From Bacteroidota bacterium (GTDB taxonomy: Bacteria > Bacteroidota > Bacteroidia > Flavobacteriales > Flavobacteriaceae): DNA of 7,313 bases. The notes beneath the pieces were generated by a model. The model saw only the letters and a program-made list of their open reading frames with translations. It did no database searches and was not told where the DNA came from. Numbering within the stretch: position 1 is the stretch's first letter; every line of letters begins with the position of its first letter. Of this stretch, positions 5,826 to 7,313 are shown piece after piece. The stretch lies in assembly GCA_022601215.1 (NCBI GenBank), contig JAHZIZ010000456.1:1-7313 (forward strand), written 5' to 3'. Position numbers and translations under genes: made by a program.

Positions 5826-7110
5826 GTGTGCAAATTACTACTTTTTGAGTAAAGCATTCCCCACTTTGCATTGTAAACATTTTGTGTTTATTGCAATACT
5901 CATTCTTTAGTTGAAGTAATGCCTGACTTTCGAGAGCAGTACCATCAAACTCCCTAAGTTGATTAAATTTCTTGACAATAATATTCTGTTCCGCTTTCAT
6001 CTCCGATGCCAACGCAATGATTTCTTCAGAAACATCGCGCCCCTGAAACGCAGCATAACAATGCTGGAGCGGAATCACAGTATTAATAAGTAATAAATGT
6101 ATAAAGTTCTTAGACAGACGCTTCTTGCGATGAGAAGAACTAACTTCAAAGTTATAATGATGATCCCAATACCGTCCCGCGGCAGTATCGAACAATTCAT
6201 AAAACTCCTTTAGGGTTTTCCTAAAAATAAGTTGAGAAAATAACCCTGTAGTTTGTGTCCACAGTACAGCCAATTGCGACAAACGTATGGTTGGGAAATT
6301 GGGTGGACGCAACCTAAAAAACTTAGGTGCAATGACACCTATGGCATCCACACGCCATTTTAATTCTTGATAGGTATAAACATTTTGCAATTGCTCATAA
6401 TAAAGATCCGCACGTTCGCGTTCCAACAAACCAGCTTGCCCCAGAAGGAGGGCCTCCAATTGCAAAGCATCTTGTTTGCATTTTCTTACTATGGACATGG
6501 GTATGGACTGGGCTATGCTTAAAAAAGAAGGTCCATTAAGCTTCAAGCCGAAATTTTTAGCCAGCAACACGAATAGCACTGCTTCCCAATCATTTTTTTT
6601 GACTTCCAGCAATTTTCTAATAAGTAGCGACTTTTGCTCTAAACGTTCTAGGTATAAACGATCCATCCAACCATGAAATATTAAGTTAGAAACACTACCA
6701 AAGCAATCCTCACAATGTATCCATTGTTTATCTCCATTAAACAGACGCTGATAATTAGACAACAAAGTACGATCTACCCTATTCTTTAATTCTAAGGTAG
6801 GAATTACCGTCTCATCTTTCCGATAAACTTCCATGTCGTGTTCCCAAACGACATGAAGTATTACATTATCATAATTAGGATCTGTTTCATGATGATGAGC
6901 GTACCAATGAGAGGAGGAAATATGAACCTCTATCGTACCAACCCATACTTGGACTCCTATTTTTACGTTTCCGAATAAAAAATCTGGGCCTTCATTCTTA
7001 TTATGAACGCCCACTTTTAGAACTTGAATAGCCTCTCCCTGTGTGGAGACCAATTGTCTTTTAGAAAATTTTTGAAACCGCCACAAGTATTGAAGAAAAT
7101 CTTCACGCAT
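5806..7110 (-). CDS. DUF2851 family protein with an apparent C-terminal frameshift
   Basis: As sequenced this encodes 434 residues. The N-terminal block is characteristic of DUF2851, a mainly Bacteroidota family of unknown function: REDFLQYLWRF (2-12), HNKNEGPDF (36-44), W56-V-G-T-I-E-V-H63, HWYAHHHETD (68-77), YDNVILHVVWEHD (80-92) and IPTLELK (103-109). Further conserved-looking pieces are C133-E-D-C136 and the helical C-terminal half. From residue 411 the reading frame looks wrong: the alternative frame, reached by dropping one A from the run at 5880-5883, reads CLQCKVGNALLKK and stops at 5838. That tail gives C406-x4-C-x2-C, the cysteine motif expected at the end of this family, and a protein of 423 residues. 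The 24 residues after K410 in the frame given here are therefore probably not native. The N-terminal P42-D43...E61-x-H63 pattern faintly recalls a PD-(D/E)xK nuclease core; this is speculation. It is the first gene of the unit driven by the promoter at 7158-7189. Confidence 0.88.
   Translation of the reverse strand: MREDFLQYLWRFQKFSKRQLVSTQGEAIQVLKVGVHNKNEGPDFLFGNVKIGVQVWVGTIEVHISSSHWYAHHHETDPNYDNVILHVVWEHDMEVYRKDETVIPTLELKNRVDRTLLSNYQRLFNGDKQWIHCEDCFGSVSNLIFHGWMDRLYLERLEQKSLLIRKLLEVKKNDWEAVLFVLLAKNFGLKLNGPSFLSIAQSIPMSIVRKCKQDALQLEALLLGQAGLLERERADLYYEQLQNVYTYQELKWRVDAIGVIAPKFFRLRPPNFPTIRLSQLAVLWTQTTGLFSQLIFRKTLKEFYELFDTAAGRYWDHHYNFEVSSSHRKKRLSKNFIHLLLINTVIPLQHCYAAFQGRDVSEEIIALASEMKAEQNIIVKKFNQLREFDGTALESQALLQLKNEYCNKHKMFTMQSGECFTQKVVICTHASVHI
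5880..5883 (-). other. Putative one-base frameshift site (AAAA run) in the DUF2851 gene
   Basis: On the minus strand CAC is followed by AAAA and then TGTTTACAATGC. Reading CAC-AAA-TGT instead of CAC-AAA-ATG restores Cys-Leu-Gln-Cys-Lys-Val-Gly-Asn and a TAG stop at 5838-5840. The upstream frame is well supported by family motifs and the downstream frame by the cysteine tail, so an extra A here is the simplest explanation. It could be a true mutation, a homopolymer sequencing error, or rarely slippage used by the cell. Confidence 0.75.
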
Positions 7111-7157
7111 ATAACTTAAATAAGCGGGGAATTACTCAAGAGAGATTCCTAAATTTA

Positions 7158-7189
7158 CAAAATTATTTGCATTTTTACTGCCATTCAAA
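7158..7189 (-). promoter_or_regulatory. Bacteroidota-type promoter for the DUF2851-PspC-K+ channel unit
   Basis: Read on the minus strand, TTTG (7189-7186) is followed after exactly 20 nt by TAATTTTG (7165-7158), a perfect match to the -7 consensus TANNTTTG of the Bacteroidota primary sigma factor with normal spacing. Transcription would start near 7151, giving a leader of about 40 nt before the DUF2851 ATG at 7110. Confidence 0.7.
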
Positions 7190-7198
7190 TTAACATCG
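7166..7198 (+). promoter_or_regulatory. Candidate divergent promoter for the plus-strand gene
   Basis: TTTG at 7166-7169 is followed after 21 nt by TAACATCG at 7191-7198, a 6-of-8-level match to TANNTTTG (N positions counted as matches). The start would fall near 7205, only about 10 nt before the ATG at 7215. The elements interleave with the minus-strand promoter at 7158-7189, and the 8-bp palindrome TCGTACGA (7196-7203) overlaps the -7 element. Confidence 0.35.
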
Positions 7199-7214
7199 TA
7201 CGAGTACATACCAC

Positions 7215-7313
7215 ATGCAACAATTACTACGCTCTATTTTTATTTCTGGTTTTCCACTATTCGCACTATACACCCTTATATCGAATGGTCATGACTTGTA
7301 TAAAGAAAACAAC
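7215..7313 (+). CDS. N-terminus of a probable exported protein (partial, 3' end outside window)
   Basis: From ATG 7215 the plus strand is open for 33 codons to the window edge. It begins MQQLLRSIFISGFPLFALYT and continues LISNGHDLYKENN. One Arg and then a hydrophobic stretch (about residues 8-22) resemble a signal peptide or a first membrane segment. Too little is present to name a family. It is divergent from the DUF2851 unit, separated by 104 nt, and is preceded by a plausible though imperfect promoter. Further ATG codons in other frames exist, but none gives a comparable hydrophobic start. Confidence 0.5.
   Translation, partial: MQQLLRSIFISGFPLFALYTLISNGHDLYKENN

Noticed and set aside
6476..6676. 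A plus-strand 66-codon frame inside the DUF2851 gene
   Set aside because: Antisense shadow with no recognisable features.

Overview
The window looks like chromosomal DNA of a marine-type member of the Bacteroidota, most likely Flavobacteriaceae. The sequence is AT-rich and start codons are not preceded by well-spaced Shine-Dalgarno motifs. One intergenic region carries a perfect Bacteroidota promoter (TTTG, 20 nt, TAATTTTG). Several genes belong to families typical of this phylum: a DUF2851 protein, a short PspC-domain protein, a membrane-anchored helix-hairpin-helix protein, and a secreted protein with a carboxypeptidase-like regulatory domain. No RNA genes, CRISPR arrays, insertion sequences or phage genes were seen.

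Layout: six complete genes and one partial gene lie on the minus strand, and one partial gene on the plus strand. Reading in the direction of minus-strand transcription (right to left): a divergent promoter region (7111-7214); a DUF2851 gene (5806-7110) that appears to carry a one-base frameshift just before its conserved cysteine-rich C-terminus; a PspC-domain gene (5595-5825); a two-TM potassium channel with an RCK domain (4588-5598) overlapping the PspC gene by ATGA; a 97-nt gap with an inverted repeat; an alanine/glycine:cation symporter (2874-4490); a 60-nt gap holding a near-perfect palindrome that abuts the next start codon; a membrane-anchored triple helix-hairpin-helix protein (1929-2813); an acyl-CoA dehydrogenase with its catalytic base in the long-chain/isovaleryl position (725-1882); and the 5' part of a secreted protein with a carboxypeptidase-like regulatory domain (1-647). 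A plus-strand gene for a probably exported protein starts at 7215 and runs off the right edge.

How the genes fit together: the first three minus-strand genes form a tight unit with one strong promoter. Its contents (unknown DUF2851 protein, envelope-stress-like PspC protein, ligand-gated K+ channel) suggest a membrane or ion homeostasis role, but that is inference. The downstream symporter, HhH protein and acyl-CoA dehydrogenase are spaced 46-97 nt apart and share no obvious pathway; they may be separate transcription units or a loose read-through operon.

The most checkable anomaly is the DUF2851 frameshift. Removing one A from an AAAA run restores a Cys-x4-Cys-x2-Cys tail and moves the stop to 12 nt before the PspC start codon. 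The other structures of note are two strong hairpins, one at the HhH start codon and one inside the potassium-channel gene. The rest of the window is largely ordinary housekeeping and accessory flavobacterial content.
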